From contig NZ_JAKENF010000003.1 of assembly GCF_021491355.1 (NCBI RefSeq), positions 124,001 to 188,000 on the forward strand: DNA of 64,000 nt, given 5' to 3'. Within the stretch, counting starts at the first letter, position 1, and the number at the start of each line of letters is the position of its first letter. The notes beneath the pieces were generated by a model, which saw only the letters and a list, made by a program, of their open reading frames with translations, was not told the origin of the DNA and did no database searches. Source of the stretch: Alitabrizicola rongguiensis. Lineage in GTDB: Bacteria > Pseudomonadota > Alphaproteobacteria > Rhodobacterales > Rhodobacteraceae. This document shows positions 9,468 through 20,443 of the stretch, in pieces. The translations under genes and the position numbers were made by a program.

Positions 9468-10685
9468 ATGATGGACGGCAGCTTCGACGACGTTCTGACG
9501 GGCGAACAGCGCATCCGCAACTTCAACATCAACTTCGGCCCGCAACACCCTGCGGCGCATGGCGTTCTTCGCCTTGTGCTGGAGCTTGACGGCGAGATCG
9601 TCGAACGCTGCGACCCGCATATCGGCCTGCTGCACCGCGGGACCGAGAAGCTGATGGAAAGCCGGACGTATCTGCAGAACCTGCCGTATTTCGACCGGCT
9701 GGACTATGTGGCGCCGATGAACCAGGAACATGCCTGGTGCCTGGCGATCGAGAAGCTGACCGGCACCGTCGTGCCGCGCCGCGCCCAGCTGATCCGCGTG
9801 CTCTATTCCGAGATCGGCCGCATCCTGAACCACCTCCTCAACGTTACCACGCAGGCGATGGACGTGGGCGCGCTGACCCCGCCGCTCTGGGGCTTCGAAG
9901 AGCGCGAAAAGCTCATGGTCTTCTACGAGCGGGCCTGCGGCGCGCGCCTGCACGCGGCCTATTTCCGGCCGGGTGGGGTGCACCAGGACCTGCCGCCGGA
10001 TCTGCTCAATGACATCGAGGAATGGGCCACCCATTTCCCGAAGGTGCTGGACGACATCGACGGCCTCCTGACCGAGAACCGCATCTTCAAGCAGCGCAAC
10101 GCCGATATCGGCGTCATCTCCGAGGAAGAGATCCAGCACTGGGGCTTCTCGGGCGTGATGGTGCGCGGCTCGGGTCTGGCCTGGGACCTGCGCCGGGCCC
10201 AGCCCTACGAATGCTACGATGAGTTCGACTTCAAGATCCCGGTCGGCAAGAACGGCGACTGCTACGACCGCTATCTCTGCCGAATGGCCGAGATGCGCGA
10301 GTCGACCTCGATCATCCATCAGGCGATCGCCAAGTTGCGCGAGCCGGCCGGAAAGACCGACGTGCTGGCGCGCGGCAAGATCACGCCGCCGAAGCGGGGC
10401 GAGATGAAGACCTCGATGGAGGCGCTTATCCACCACTTCAAGCTTTACACCGAGGGCTTCCACGTGCCGGCGGGCGAGGTCTATGCCGCCGTCGAAGCGC
10501 CCAAGGGCGAGTTCGGCGTCTACCTTGTCGCCGACGGGACCAACAAACCCTACCGCGCCAAGATCCGCGCCCCGGGCTTTGCCCACCTTCAGGCGCTGGA
10601 CCATATCTGCAAGGGCCACCTGCTGGCCGACGTCTCGGCGATCATCGGGACACTGGACATCGTTTTCGGAGAGGTCGACCGCTGA
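9468..10685 (+). CDS. nuoD: NADH-quinone oxidoreductase subunit D
   Basis: A 405-residue 49-kDa-type subunit that forms the quinone-binding cavity with NuoB. Conserved elements are [14 protein letters not shown] near the N-terminus and [12 protein letters not shown]. The C-terminal end is FGEVDR, standard for this subunit. The start is a double ATG at 9468/9471 after GAGGGGGAGC. The stop overlaps the nuoE start. Confidence 0.96.
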   Translation: MMDGSFDDVLTGEQRIRNFNINFGPQHPAAHGVLRLVLELDGEIVERCDPHIGLLHRGTEKLMESRTYLQNLPYFDRLDYVAPMNQEHAWCLAIEKLTGTVVPRRAQLIRVLYSEIGRILNHLLNVTTQAMDVGALTPPLWGFEEREKLMVFYERACGARLHAAYFRPGGVHQDLPPDLLNDIEEWATHFPKVLDDIDGLLTENRIFKQRNADIGVISEEEIQHWGFSGVMVRGSGLAWDLRRAQPYECYDEFDFKIPVGKNGDCYDRYLCRMAEMRESTSIIHQAIAKLREPAGKTDVLARGKITPPKRGEMKTSMEALIHHFKLYTEGFHVPAGEVYAAVEAPKGEFGVYLVADGTNKPYRAKIRAPGFAHLQALDHICKGHLLADVSAIIGTLDIVFGEVDR

Positions 10686-11875
10686 TGCTGCGCCGCCTTC
10701 ACGCCCACCAGCCCGCAAGCTTCGCCTTCACCCCGGCGAACCTCGAATGGGCCAAGGGCCAGATCACCAAGTATCCCGAGGGCCGTCAGGCCAGCGCCAT
10801 CATTCCGCTTCTGTGGCGCGCGCAGGAACAGGAAGGCTGGCTGACCCGCCCGGCGATCGAATATGTCGCTGACATGCTGGGCATGGCCTATATCCGGGCG
10901 CTGGAGGTTGCGACCTTCTACTTCATGTTCCAGCTGCAACCCGTTGGAACCGTTGCGCATATCCAGATCTGCGGCACCACGACCTGCATGATCTGCGGCG
11001 CCGAGGACCTCATCGCGGTCTGCAAGGAACTGATCGCGCCCAAGGCGCATCAGCTTTCGGCCGACGGCAAGTTCAGCTGGGAAGAGGTCGAATGCCTCGG
11101 CTCCTGCTCGAACGCGCCGATGGCCCAGATCGGCAAGGACTATTACGAGGACCTGACCCCGCAGAAGCTGCGCGAGCTGATCGCCCGCTTCTCGAAGGGC
11201 GAGGTTCCGGTGCCCGGTCCGCAGAACGGACGGTACGCGGCCGAGCCGCTGACCGGCCTGACCGCGCTGAAGGAGTTCGAAAGCGGGCGGACACAGTACA
11301 ATGCCTCGGTCCAGCTTGCGGTGGATATCGGTGACACGGTCAAGCGCATCGACGGGACGGAAGTCCCGCTGCTGACGCCATGGCTGGGCAAGGCCGCGAA
11401 GGCGCCGGCCGTCAAGGCCGCACCGAAAGCCGAACCGAAGCCCAAGGCCGAGCCGAAAGCCAAGGCCGCGCCGAAAGAGAAGGCAGAGCCCGCCGCTCTT
11501 GCCGAGATGCCCGCCCCCAAGGCTCCGCGCGCCCGCAAGAACGATGGCGCAACCGGCGTTCTGGCCGATGCGATCGCCGCCGCCTCGGCGCCGCGCAAGC
11601 CGCGCGGGCTGAAGGCCGCCCGCAAGGGCGTTCCCGACGATCTGAAGGCGATCGAGGGGATCGGGCCGAAGCTTGAGGAACTGCTGCACTCGCTCGGGTA
11701 TTTCCATTTCGACCAGATTGCCAAATGGACCGAGTCCGAAATTGCCTGGGTCGATGAGAACCTGCAGGGCTTCAAGGGCCGCGTGACCCGCGACAAGTGG
11801 GTGGCGCAGGCGAAACTGATCCTCGAGGTCGGGATGGAGGAATTCCTCCGCCGGGCCAAGACGAACGACTACTGA
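10685..11875 (+). CDS. nuoE: NADH-quinone oxidoreductase subunit E with C-terminal helix-hairpin-helix extension
   Basis: A 396-residue protein, much longer than a typical NuoE (about 160-240). Residues 1 to about 180 are the 24-kDa thioredoxin-like domain with the [2Fe-2S] N1a ligands Cys96, Cys101, Cys137 and Cys141. Residues about 235-315 are a low-complexity Ala/Lys/Pro/Glu linker. Residues about 316-396 hold [20 protein letters not shown], a helix-hairpin-helix-like motif, followed by a charged helical tail. Related extensions occur in other Rhodobacterales NuoE proteins as far as I recall; the role of the extra domain is not known to me. Confidence 0.93.
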   Translation: MLRRLHAHQPASFAFTPANLEWAKGQITKYPEGRQASAIIPLLWRAQEQEGWLTRPAIEYVADMLGMAYIRALEVATFYFMFQLQPVGTVAHIQICGTTTCMICGAEDLIAVCKELIAPKAHQLSADGKFSWEEVECLGSCSNAPMAQIGKDYYEDLTPQKLRELIARFSKGEVPVPGPQNGRYAAEPLTGLTALKEFESGRTQYNASVQLAVDIGDTVKRIDGTEVPLLTPWLGKAAKAPAVKAAPKAEPKPKAEPKAKAAPKEKAEPAALAEMPAPKAPRARKNDGATGVLADAIAAASAPRKPRGLKAARKGVPDDLKAIEGIGPKLEELLHSLGYFHFDQIAKWTESEIAWVDENLQGFKGRVTRDKWVAQAKLILEVGMEEFLRRAKTNDY

Positions 11876-11885
11876 GGCGCCGTAG

Positions 11886-12104
11886 ATGACCCCGGAACAG
11901 GATCGTCATCTCGCACGTCAGGCCCGACTGGTGTCGGTGGTCCTGGCTGCAACGATGATCCTGTGGATGGGGGCATCATGGCTGGGCGGGCAGATGGGTC
12001 TGGAGACCCGCTATGCCTTCCTGTTCGACATGGCCGCGATGGCCGCCTTTATCTGGGCGCTGATCGTGACCGCCCGCATCTGGCGCGCGCGCCGGAACAG
12101 CTGA
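11886..12104 (+). CDS. small two-helix membrane protein in nuo operon (DUF5337-like)
   Basis: A 72-residue protein with two hydrophobic helices (about residues 14-34 and 44-64) joined by GGQMGLETRYAFLFD, and an arginine-rich C-terminus. It lies 10 bp after nuoE and 9 bp before nuoF. I tentatively match it to the DUF5337 family of Rhodobacteraceae nuo operons. No catalytic residues are visible; a role in complex I assembly or stability is only suggested by position. Confidence 0.75.
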   Translation: MTPEQDRHLARQARLVSVVLAATMILWMGASWLGGQMGLETRYAFLFDMAAMAAFIWALIVTARIWRARRNS

Positions 12105-13409
<1,305 letters not shown>

Positions 13410-13411
13410 GG

Positions 13412-13774
13412 ATGCGGATGGCCGCGATAATGGGAATGGTCGGTCTGGGCGTCAGCGCTTGCGTCGCGCCGCAAGGCGGGACGGCCGTTTCCTCGGCGGC
13501 TGGCAGCTATCCTGTCACGGTGGACGGTGCGGCCTATACGGTCGACATCCGTCCCGGCCCGGCGGGCCAGCAGCTGACCCGTGTCGGCGCGGTGCCGGTT
13601 CCGGGACGCACGGTGACCGTCGCGCGCGATGGTTCGGCGATGGGCTATGACGAAGGGCTTCCCGCCAAGAAGGCGGCGGTCGAGGCCTGCGGTTCGGCCG
13701 GGGGTCGGGTGAATGACGGTGCCGTGGCGCAGTTCGCCAGCGGAACCTGGGTTTTCAAGGGGGGCTGCGCATGA
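13412..13774 (+). CDS. putative lipoprotein inside nuo operon, paralogue 1
   Basis: A 120-residue protein starting 2 bp after nuoF. The N-terminus MRMAAIMGMVGLGVSAC carries a short signal and lipobox VSAC with Cys17, so it is predicted to be a periplasm-facing lipoprotein. The mature part has a VTVARDG segment, two later cysteines and a GTWVFKGGC ending. The same spacing is found in the next gene, which I read as a tandem duplication. No known domain was recognised. The stop overlaps the next start (ATGA). Confidence 0.75.
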   Translation: MRMAAIMGMVGLGVSACVAPQGGTAVSSAAGSYPVTVDGAAYTVDIRPGPAGQQLTRVGAVPVPGRTVTVARDGSAMGYDEGLPAKKAAVEACGSAGGRVNDGAVAQFASGTWVFKGGCA

Positions 13775-14124
13775 AAACGGGGTTGGCTCTGATCGCACTT
13801 CTGGCCTTGGCGGCCTGTGGTGACCCGGAGGCGACGGCAGGGGGCGGCAGCGCCCCGTCTGCACCGCAGCGGACCGAAAGCGTACAGATCAACAAGGACG
13901 CGACCGTCTATGACGTGACCTACATGCCCGCCGATCCGATGACCGGCGGCCCGAAGGTTACCGTCGCTCGGCGGGGCGGGGCCTTCATGATCACGGACAA
14001 GGAGAAAGCCCTCGTCGTTGCGCAGCAGTATTGCGACGAGAACGGGCGCAGGCCCGTCATCGCCGGATCAATGATCGCAAACCGCGTCGATGGCGTCTGG
14101 GAGTTCGTGAACCTGTGTCAGTGA
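13771..14124 (+). CDS. putative lipoprotein inside nuo operon, paralogue 2
   Basis: A 117-residue predicted lipoprotein (LALAACGDPE lipobox, Cys16). The mature region matches the preceding gene in order: a Tyr-x-Val strand, KVTVARRGGA, a helix ending in YCDENGRR, then GVWEFVNLCQ. The final cysteine is next to the C-terminus in both, and an internal cysteine sits in the helix of both, suggesting a shared disulfide. Function unknown. It overlaps the upstream gene by four bases and the downstream GTG start by four. Confidence 0.75.
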   Translation: MKTGLALIALLALAACGDPEATAGGGSAPSAPQRTESVQINKDATVYDVTYMPADPMTGGPKVTVARRGGAFMITDKEKALVVAQQYCDENGRRPVIAGSMIANRVDGVWEFVNLCQ

Positions 14125-14618
14125 GGCCCGGATATCATCTTGCTGAGCTGAATGTCGGCCGCCTTCTGGCGCCGACCGACGATCCGCGCGTGGCCGAGTT
14201 CATGGCGGCGCTGGACCGGGTCAACGGGCTTGGCAAGCGCATGCCGGGCTTCGTCTGGATGATGGAAGGCTCGGGCGAGCCGGGCACGGGTAATACCGAG
14301 GCGAAGATCGACGGCGATCCGCAATTTGTGTCGAACCTGACCGTCTGGGAAAGCGTCGATACGCTGGAGCAGTTCGTCTGGAACACCGTCCACCGCGCCT
14401 TCTACGAGCGGCGGGCCGAGTGGTTCGAGGTGCTGGGCCGGATGCATTTCGTCATGTGGTGGGTGCCCGCCGGACACCGCCCGACGCTGGACGAGGCGCT
14501 GGCGAAGCTGGCGCATCTGCAGGCGCATGGCGACAGCGACGAGGCCTTTGGCTGGTCGTATCTGCAAGAGGCGCAGCTGTTCCGGCAGCATCAATGCGCC
14601 CGCATCGCGGCGGAGTGA
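14121..14618 (+). CDS. DUF3291 domain-containing protein
   Basis: A 165-residue soluble protein starting at GTG 14121 inside a GTGA overlap. The pattern HLAELNVGRLLAP, then FVWMMEG, SNLTVWESVDTLEQFVW and MWWVPAGHRPTLDEA, matches DUF3291, a dimeric alpha-beta barrel family related to monooxygenase-like folds. The family's reaction is not established to my knowledge. An upstream in-frame start inside the lipoprotein gene is less likely. Confidence 0.75.
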   Translation: MRPGYHLAELNVGRLLAPTDDPRVAEFMAALDRVNGLGKRMPGFVWMMEGSGEPGTGNTEAKIDGDPQFVSNLTVWESVDTLEQFVWNTVHRAFYERRAEWFEVLGRMHFVMWWVPAGHRPTLDEALAKLAHLQAHGDSDEAFGWSYLQEAQLFRQHQCARIAAE

Positions 14619-14623
14619 GCAGG

Positions 14624-14800
14624 ATGTGCCACGCCAGCCTCGATGCCAAACTGATGATGCGCGAGATGGATCACCGTCTCGCAAATGTCGCGCAGGCGCG
14701 GCAGGACAATGACGCGGACAGCCGCACGCCGGTCAGGCTTCTCGCCCGGATCGGCGCATGGCTGACCCCGTGGATGCGGAAGGAAGAGGCGCATGTCTAA
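14624..14800 (+). CDS. 58-aa protein of unknown function in nuo operon
   Basis: A short frame of 58 codons with ATG at 14624, six bases after the DUF3291 stop and preceded by GAGCAGG. Its stop lies 8 bp inside nuoG, typical of coupled genes in this operon. It is mostly polar and helical ([16 protein letters not shown]) with an amphipathic [10 protein letters not shown] end. No family was recognised. Confidence is moderate because the frame is short. Confidence 0.5.
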   Translation: MCHASLDAKLMMREMDHRLANVAQARQDNDADSRTPVRLLARIGAWLTPWMRKEEAHV

Positions 14801-16814
14801 TCTCAAGCCCATCTCGATCGACGGCATCGTGGTCGAGGTCGATCCGGCGATGACGATCATCCAGGCGGCCGAAATCGCCGGGGTCGAGATCCCGCGCTTC
14901 TGCTATCACGAACGGCTGTCGATCGCCGGCAACTGCCGCATGTGCCTCGTCGAGGTCGTGGGCGGCCCGCCGAAACCCGCCGCCTCTTGCGCAATGCAGG
15001 TGCGCGACCTGCGCCCGGGCCCGAACGGCGAACCACCAGTCGTCAAGACCAACTCGCCCATGGTCAAGAAAGCGCGCGAGGGGGTGATGGAGTTCCTGCT
15101 CATCAACCACCCGCTCGACTGCCCGATCTGCGACCAGGGCGGCGAATGCGATCTGCAAGACCAGGCAATGGCTTACGGGGTGGACTTCAGCCGCTACCGC
15201 GAGCCGAAGCGGGCCTCGGAGAACCTTAATCTCGGCCCGCTGGTCAAGACCGAGATGACGCGCTGCATCTCCTGCACGCGTTGCGTCCGCTTCACCACCG
15301 AGGTCGCGGGCATCACCCAGATGGGTCAGACCGGCCGGGGCGAGGATTCCGAGATCACCTCGTATCTCAACATGACGCTGGACTCGAACCTGCAGGGCAA
15401 CATCATCGACCTCTGCCCGGTCGGCGCGCTCACCTCGAAGCCTTATGCCTTCACCGCGCGTCCGTGGGAGCTGTCAAAGACCGAGACCATCGATGTGATG
15501 GACGCGCTTGGGAGCAACATCCGCGTCGACACCAAGGGCCGCGAAGTCATGCGCATCCTGCCGCGCAACCATGACGGCGTGAACGAGGAGTGGATCAGCG
15601 ACAAGACCCGCTTCGTCTGGGATGGCCTGCGCCGCCAGCGGCTCGACCGGCCCTATATCCGCGTGAACGGCAAGCTGAAGCCCGCCACGTGGGGCGAGGC
15701 GCTGGCCGCCGCCGCTGCCGCGATGAAGGGCAAGAAGGTCGTCGGCCTGATCGGTGACCTCGCGCCGGTCGAAGCTGCGTACTCTCTGAAATCGCTGGTC
15801 GAAAGCCTGGGCGGCTCGGTCGAGTGCCGGACCGACGGCGCGCGGCTCCCTGCAGGCAACCGCTCGGCCTATGTCGGGACGGCGACGATAGCAGACATCG
15901 ACATGGCTGGCGGCATTCTGCTGATCGGATCGAACCCCCGCGTCGAGGCGCCGGTGCTGAACGCCCGCATCCGCAAGGCCTGGACCAAGGGCGCGCAGGT
16001 CGGCGTGATCGGGCCGGAGATGGACCTGACCTATGACTACCACCACTTCGGAACGGACCGCGACGCGCTGATGGCGCATGCGAAGCTGGCCGAGGAAGCG
16101 CCGGCGGATACCAAGCCGGGTATCGTGATCGTCGGGCAGGGCGCCCTGAACGAGGCGGATGGCGAGGCGGTTCTGGCGCAGGCAATGCGCATCGCCGCCG
16201 CGCGCAAGGCCAAGCTTCTGGTCCTGCACACCGCCGCAAGCCGTGTCGGCGCGATGGATGTGGGCGCGGTGACCGAAGGCGGGCTGAAGGCTGCGCTGGA
16301 GGGGGCCGAAGTGGTCTACAACCTCGGCGCCGATGAGGTCGAGGTCGCTCCGGGTGCCTTCGTCATCTATCAGGGCAGCCACGGCGACCGCGGCGCGCAC
16401 CGCGCCGACGTCATCCTGCCGGGCGCCGCCTATACCGAGGAAAACGGCCTGTTCGTGAACACCGAGGGCCGCCCGCAACTGGCGCTGCGCGCTGGCTTCG
16501 CGCCGGGCGAGGCCAAGGAAAACTGGGCGATCCTGCGGGCGCTGTCGGCAGAACTGGGCAAGACGCTGCCGTGGGACAGCCTGGCGGCGCTGCGCCGCGC
16601 GCTGGTCGCGGCCGTGCCGCATCTGGGCCGGATCGACGAGGTCGCGGAAAACGAATGGACCGCGCTGGAGCTTCGCGCTCCGGCAAAGGCTGATTTCCGC
16701 CTGGCGATCAAGGACTTCTACCTGACCAACCCGATCGCACGCGCGTCCGTGCTGATGGCCGAACTGTCGGCCATGGCGGCGGATCGGGCCAATACACCGA
16801 TGGCTGCTGAGTGA
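14793..16814 (+). CDS. nuoG: NADH-quinone oxidoreductase subunit G
   Basis: A 673-residue iron-sulfur subunit with the N-terminal [2Fe-2S] ligands Cys37, Cys48, Cys51 and Cys66, then the His106/Cys110/Cys113/Cys119 cluster ([15 protein letters not shown]), then [10 protein letters not shown]. The C-terminal half is the molybdopterin-oxidoreductase-like domain that has lost its cofactor in complex I. Length is the alphaproteobacterial/mitochondrial type (about 670-720) rather than the longer E. coli form. Confidence 0.96.
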   Translation: MSNLKPISIDGIVVEVDPAMTIIQAAEIAGVEIPRFCYHERLSIAGNCRMCLVEVVGGPPKPAASCAMQVRDLRPGPNGEPPVVKTNSPMVKKAREGVMEFLLINHPLDCPICDQGGECDLQDQAMAYGVDFSRYREPKRASENLNLGPLVKTEMTRCISCTRCVRFTTEVAGITQMGQTGRGEDSEITSYLNMTLDSNLQGNIIDLCPVGALTSKPYAFTARPWELSKTETIDVMDALGSNIRVDTKGREVMRILPRNHDGVNEEWISDKTRFVWDGLRRQRLDRPYIRVNGKLKPATWGEALAAAAAAMKGKKVVGLIGDLAPVEAAYSLKSLVESLGGSVECRTDGARLPAGNRSAYVGTATIADIDMAGGILLIGSNPRVEAPVLNARIRKAWTKGAQVGVIGPEMDLTYDYHHFGTDRDALMAHAKLAEEAPADTKPGIVIVGQGALNEADGEAVLAQAMRIAAARKAKLLVLHTAASRVGAMDVGAVTEGGLKAALEGAEVVYNLGADEVEVAPGAFVIYQGSHGDRGAHRADVILPGAAYTEENGLFVNTEGRPQLALRAGFAPGEAKENWAILRALSAELGKTLPWDSLAALRRALVAAVPHLGRIDEVAENEWTALELRAPAKADFRLAIKDFYLTNPIARASVLMAELSAMAADRANTPMAAE

Positions 16815-16816
16815 GG

Positions 16817-17230
16817 ATGACCTTGCGCGCCCTTCCGATCGCAACGCTGACCGGCCTCGCCGCCTGCGCCCCGGCGCAGGACGCGGCCGATCCGGCTGCG
16901 CAGGCGGCGGGGTCAGAGTTCAAGCCGGAATACCTCGGCATCCAGACGATGATGCTGGACAATGATCTGGTGAACCTGCGGGTGACCATGAAGGGCGCCC
17001 GTGACCGCGAGGATGTGGCGGATTATGCGCGCTGCGCGGCAGCGCAGTACACGCTGATCCGAGGCTTCGGATTCGCACGCCATGTGCGTACGAACGTCAC
17101 TAATCAGGGTGGCGTTTGGCGCGGCGATGCGGTTTACACCATCTCGGCGGCGCTGCCGCCGGGGCTCAAGACGATCGATGCCGAAGTCGAGGTTCGCGAC
17201 TGCGGCGCACGGGGCATACCAACGGTCTGA
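16817..17230 (+). CDS. putative lipoprotein inside nuo operon
   Basis: A 137-residue protein with signal and lipobox (LTGLAACAPAQ). A GTG at 16811, overlapping the nuoG stop, would add two residues and is an alternative start. The mature domain has DLVNLRVTMKGARDRED followed by a cysteine pair spaced across the domain, and resembles small exported domains rather than an enzyme. It is not clearly related to the two lipoproteins after nuoF. Function unknown. Confidence 0.7.
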   Translation: MTLRALPIATLTGLAACAPAQDAADPAAQAAGSEFKPEYLGIQTMMLDNDLVNLRVTMKGARDREDVADYARCAAAQYTLIRGFGFARHVRTNVTNQGGVWRGDAVYTISAALPPGLKTIDAEVEVRDCGARGIPTV

Positions 17231-17263
17231 CGGCCGGAAGAAGACTGAGGGACAAGAAGCATC

Positions 17264-18301
17264 ATGGCTGATTTCTTGCAGACGGGGCTGGGGACGACCG
17301 TTCTGATCATCGGGCAAAGCCTGCTGGTCATCGGCTTCGTCATGATCTCGATGCTGTTCCTCGTCTATGGCGACCGCAAGATCTGGGCAGCCGTGCAGAT
17401 GCGGAGGGGTCCGAACGTCGTTGGTCCCTGGGGCCTGCTGCAGACCGTCGCCGACGCGCTGAAATACGTGCTGAAGGAAATCGTCATTCCGGCGGGTGTT
17501 GACCGCCCGGTGTTCTTCCTTGCGCCGATGCTGTCCTTCGTGCTGGCGATGATGGCCTGGGCCGTGATCCCGTTTGCCGACGGCTGGGTGCTGGCCGACA
17601 TCAACGTCGCGATCCTGTTCGTCTTCGCCATGTCCTCGCTCGAGGTCTATGGCGTCATCATGGGTGGCTGGGCGTCGAACTCGAAATACGCCTTCCTTGG
17701 CTCGCTGCGGTCGGCCGCTCAGATGATCTCTTACGAGGTCTCGCTCGGCCTCATCATCATCGGGATCATCATCTCGACCGGCAGCATGAACTTCGGCGAC
17801 ATCGTGCGGGCGCAGGACGGGAATTATGGCCTGTTCTCATGGTATTGGCTGCCGCATCTGCCGATGGTTGTGCTGTTCTTCGTCTCGGCGCTGGCCGAGA
17901 CCAACCGCCCGCCCTTCGACCTGCCCGAAGCTGAATCGGAACTCGTTGCCGGGTTCTTTGTCGAGTATTCCTCGACCCCGTTCCTGCTGTTCATGGCCGG
18001 CGAATACATCGCCATCTTCCTGATGTGCGCGCTGATCTCGCTCCTGTTCTTCGGTGGCTGGCTGTCGCCGATCCCGGGCCTGCCCGACGGGGCGCTGTGG
18101 CTGATCGCCAAGATGGCGTTCTTCTTCTTCCTCTTCGCGATGGTGAAGGCCATCGTTCCGCGCTACCGCTACGACCAGCTGATGCGGATCGGCTGGAAGG
18201 TGTTCCTGCCGATGTCGCTCGGCTGGGTCGTGCTGGTGGCCTTCCTTGCAAAATTCGAACTGTTCGGCGGCGCCTATGCCCGTTGGACGATGGGGGGGTG
18301 A
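17264..18301 (+). CDS. nuoH: NADH-quinone oxidoreductase subunit H
   Basis: A 345-residue membrane subunit (ND1 homologue) with eight to nine helices. Diagnostic features are the [15 protein letters not shown] loop and [19 protein letters not shown], the acidic loop that lines the quinone tunnel. Length is normal. Its stop overlaps the next start (TGATG). Confidence 0.96.
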   Translation: MADFLQTGLGTTVLIIGQSLLVIGFVMISMLFLVYGDRKIWAAVQMRRGPNVVGPWGLLQTVADALKYVLKEIVIPAGVDRPVFFLAPMLSFVLAMMAWAVIPFADGWVLADINVAILFVFAMSSLEVYGVIMGGWASNSKYAFLGSLRSAAQMISYEVSLGLIIIGIIISTGSMNFGDIVRAQDGNYGLFSWYWLPHLPMVVLFFVSALAETNRPPFDLPEAESELVAGFFVEYSSTPFLLFMAGEYIAIFLMCALISLLFFGGWLSPIPGLPDGALWLIAKMAFFFFLFAMVKAIVPRYRYDQLMRIGWKVFLPMSLGWVVLVAFLAKFELFGGAYARWTMGG

Positions 18302-18888
18302 TGTTCCACAACCCAACCAACCCAGTGGGCATTGCGACGATGTCGGCGGTATTGACGCTTAACCTCGCGTCAGTTGGGGATGCCCAACAGACGAATGGGC
18401 AAGACCGGACAGTTCGCGGCTTTGTCGAGAACAAGTGTGCCAAGCAGCTCGCTGCCTATGAAGCAACTCTGCGCGAAGGCCAGTCATTCTGGCGGCTGCG
18501 CCCTGCGACTGAAGAACTGCCGCAATCGGTTGCCCCGGAGCGACTTGCGATTGGAGCGTGGAGCGCCTCGGTCTACCCATTGATAGACGCAATGGTGTTA
18601 GCAAAGTCGACTGTCAGATCGCCGCAAGATCGCATTTCCATTGCGAAGCAACTGGATGCAGCACTGGGCGTGTCGAATTGCCTGTCGCCGAATGAAAGTC
18701 AGTGGGCCAAGGCCGACAAATCCGAGCCCAAAGACGTCCTTGTGGAGGCTCGGCTGACCGAGTGCTTCATGGAGCACGCTTCGATCATTCGCGATAGCCT
18801 CGTAAGTGATCTTGCAGGTGAGGCGTTCAAGCAGGCCCTTGAACAGCAGGCCGAAGCTATGCAGACGCAGTGCAAGTCGAAGGAATGA
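18301..18888 (+). CDS. 195-aa unknown protein of atypical composition between nuoH and nuoI
   Basis: The ATG at 18301 overlaps the nuoH stop and the frame closes in the start region of nuoI, so it is embedded in the operon. Codon use differs from the neighbours: more A/T at third positions (for example TTAGCAAAGTCGACTGTC). Two to four cysteines are present (CAKQL, NCLSP, ECFMEH, QCKSKE), and the N-terminus has a weakly hydrophobic segment followed by DAQQ that could be a signal sequence. No family was recognised. It may be a recent acquisition or a rapidly evolving lineage gene. Confidence 0.7.
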   Translation: MFHNPTNPVGIATMSAVLTLNLASVGDAQQTNGQDRTVRGFVENKCAKQLAAYEATLREGQSFWRLRPATEELPQSVAPERLAIGAWSASVYPLIDAMVLAKSTVRSPQDRISIAKQLDAALGVSNCLSPNESQWAKADKSEPKDVLVEARLTECFMEHASIIRDSLVSDLAGEAFKQALEQQAEAMQTQCKSKE

Positions 18889-18890
18889 AT

Positions 18891-19385
18891 ATGGCAAACA
18901 TCGACTGGACCCGCGCCACCCGCTACTTCCTGCTGGCAGACTTCTGGAACGGCATGAAGCTGGGCCTGAAGTACTTCTTCGCACCGAAGGCGACGCTGAA
19001 CTATCCGCACGAGAAGGGTCCGCTGTCGCCGCGTTTCCGTGGCGAGCACGCGCTGCGCCGCTATCCGAACGGCGAGGAACGCTGCATCGCCTGCAAGCTT
19101 TGCGAGGCGATCTGCCCGGCGCAGGCCATCACCATCGACGCCGAACCGCGCGAGGATGGCAGCCGCCGGACGACCCGCTACGACATCGACATGACGAAAT
19201 GCATCTATTGCGGCTTCTGCCAGGAAGCCTGCCCGGTGGATGCGATCGTCGAGGGGCCGAACTTCGAATTCTCGACCGAGACCCGCGAAGAGCTGTTCTA
19301 CACCAAGGAAAAGCTCCTCGATAACGGCGCGCGGTGGGAAGCCGAGATTGCCCGCAACCTCGAGATGGACGCGCCCTACAGATGA
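18891..19385 (+). CDS. nuoI: NADH-quinone oxidoreductase subunit I
   Basis: A 164-residue two-cluster ferredoxin-like subunit. One set is Cys65, Cys68, Cys71, Cys75 ([12 protein letters not shown]) and the second Cys104, Cys107, Cys110, Cys114 ([12 protein letters not shown]), for clusters N6a and N6b. The ATG at 18891 is six bases after AAGGA; an ATG at 18885 overlapping the previous stop is the alternative and adds two residues. Confidence 0.95.
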   Translation: MANIDWTRATRYFLLADFWNGMKLGLKYFFAPKATLNYPHEKGPLSPRFRGEHALRRYPNGEERCIACKLCEAICPAQAITIDAEPREDGSRRTTRYDIDMTKCIYCGFCQEACPVDAIVEGPNFEFSTETREELFYTKEKLLDNGARWEAEIARNLEMDAPYR

Positions 19386-19792
19386 CCGACGAATTCACCA
19401 AGATGTTCAAGGCGATGGTTGAGAGCGGCCAGGAAATGGCCCGCGCCTTCAACCCTGCGCTGGAGAACTTCCAGGTGAAGGGGTTCGAGAACCTCTGGCC
19501 CACCATGTCGAAAGACATGATGGAGATGTGGTTCGGCAAGACCTTCAACCGCGAGGGGCTGGATGCCAAGACCCGGCTTCTGGTCACGATCGCCGCGCTG
19601 ACGGTGCTGGGCGCCCATGCCGAGCCGCAGCTGAAGCTGACGATCCGACACGCGATCGAGGCGGGCGCAACGAAACGCGAGATCGCCGAGGTGATCTGGC
19701 AGATGAGCATGTTCGGCGGCGTGCCCGCCATGACGAAGGCGCTGGAGATCGCCCAGGGCGTATTCGGCGAGACCGGGGAGAAAAGCGAATGA
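19382..19792 (+). CDS. carboxymuconolactone decarboxylase-like (CMD/AhpD fold) protein
   Basis: A 136-residue helical protein. Residues about 50-125 match the carboxymuconolactone decarboxylase fold ([23 protein letters not shown], then [18 protein letters not shown]). The CxxC pair of AhpD is absent: the equivalent site reads HAEPQL. The N-terminal 45 residues are Met/Phe-rich and helical. ATGA overlaps join it to nuoI and nuoJ, so it is co-translated with complex I subunits. Its reaction cannot be assigned. Confidence 0.8.
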   Translation: MTDEFTKMFKAMVESGQEMARAFNPALENFQVKGFENLWPTMSKDMMEMWFGKTFNREGLDAKTRLLVTIAALTVLGAHAEPQLKLTIRHAIEAGATKREIAEVIWQMSMFGGVPAMTKALEIAQGVFGETGEKSE

Positions 19793-20403
19793 CCATCGCG
19801 GATTATGCCTTCTATGGCTTTGCGATCGTGCTGATTGCGGCGGGCCTGATGGTGACCATCGCGCGCAACCCGGTGCATTCGGTGCTTTGGCTGATCCTTG
19901 CCTTCCTGAACGCCGCCGGCCTGTTCGTGCTGCTCGGGGCGGAATTCGTCGCGATGCTGCTCATCATCGTCTATGTCGGCGCCGTCGCCGTGCTGTTCCT
20001 GTTCGTGGTCATGATGCTCGACATCGACTTCGAAGAGCTGAAGGGCGAGATGGCGCGCTATATGCCGCTGGCGCTGTTGATCGGGGTAATCCTGCTGATG
20101 CAGTTCGCGATGGCCTACGGTGCCTGGGTTCAAGCTGATGGCGCGCTTGGTCTGCGGCAGGCGGTGACGCCCGACGTGGCCGAGGTGGACAATGCCCGCG
20201 CGCTCGGCCTCTTGATCTACGACAAGTACATCTTCCTGTTCCAGGTCGCCGGCCTGATCCTGCTGGTCGCGATGATCGGGGCGATCGTGCTGACTCTGCG
20301 CCACCGCAAGGATGTCAAACGCCAGAACGTGCTGGCGCAGATGTACCGCGATCCGGCGAAGGCGATGGAACTGGTCGATGTGAAGCCGGGGCAGGGGCTC
20401 TGA
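19789..20403 (+). CDS. nuoJ: NADH-quinone oxidoreductase subunit J
   Basis: A 204-residue membrane subunit (ND6 homologue) with five helices. The segment [21 protein letters not shown] is the family signature in the third helix. The ATGA overlap with the previous gene fixes the start. After the stop, a 78-bp gap breaks the otherwise tight packing of the operon before nuoK. Confidence 0.95.
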   Translation: MTIADYAFYGFAIVLIAAGLMVTIARNPVHSVLWLILAFLNAAGLFVLLGAEFVAMLLIIVYVGAVAVLFLFVVMMLDIDFEELKGEMARYMPLALLIGVILLMQFAMAYGAWVQADGALGLRQAVTPDVAEVDNARALGLLIYDKYIFLFQVAGLILLVAMIGAIVLTLRHRKDVKRQNVLAQMYRDPAKAMELVDVKPGQGL

Positions 20404-20417
20404 GCTGAGGGAATTTG

Positions 20418-20443
20418 CGGGACGGCCCAAAAAGGGCCGCCCG
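20418..20443 (+). other. RNA hairpin in nuoJ-nuoK gap
   Basis: A 10-bp stem (CGGG and CGGCCC paired with GGGCCG and CCCG, one bulged A at 20422) closes an AAAAA loop. No T-run follows, so it is unlikely to terminate transcription. It could mark an mRNA processing or stabilising site between the two halves of the operon. Confidence 0.5.
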
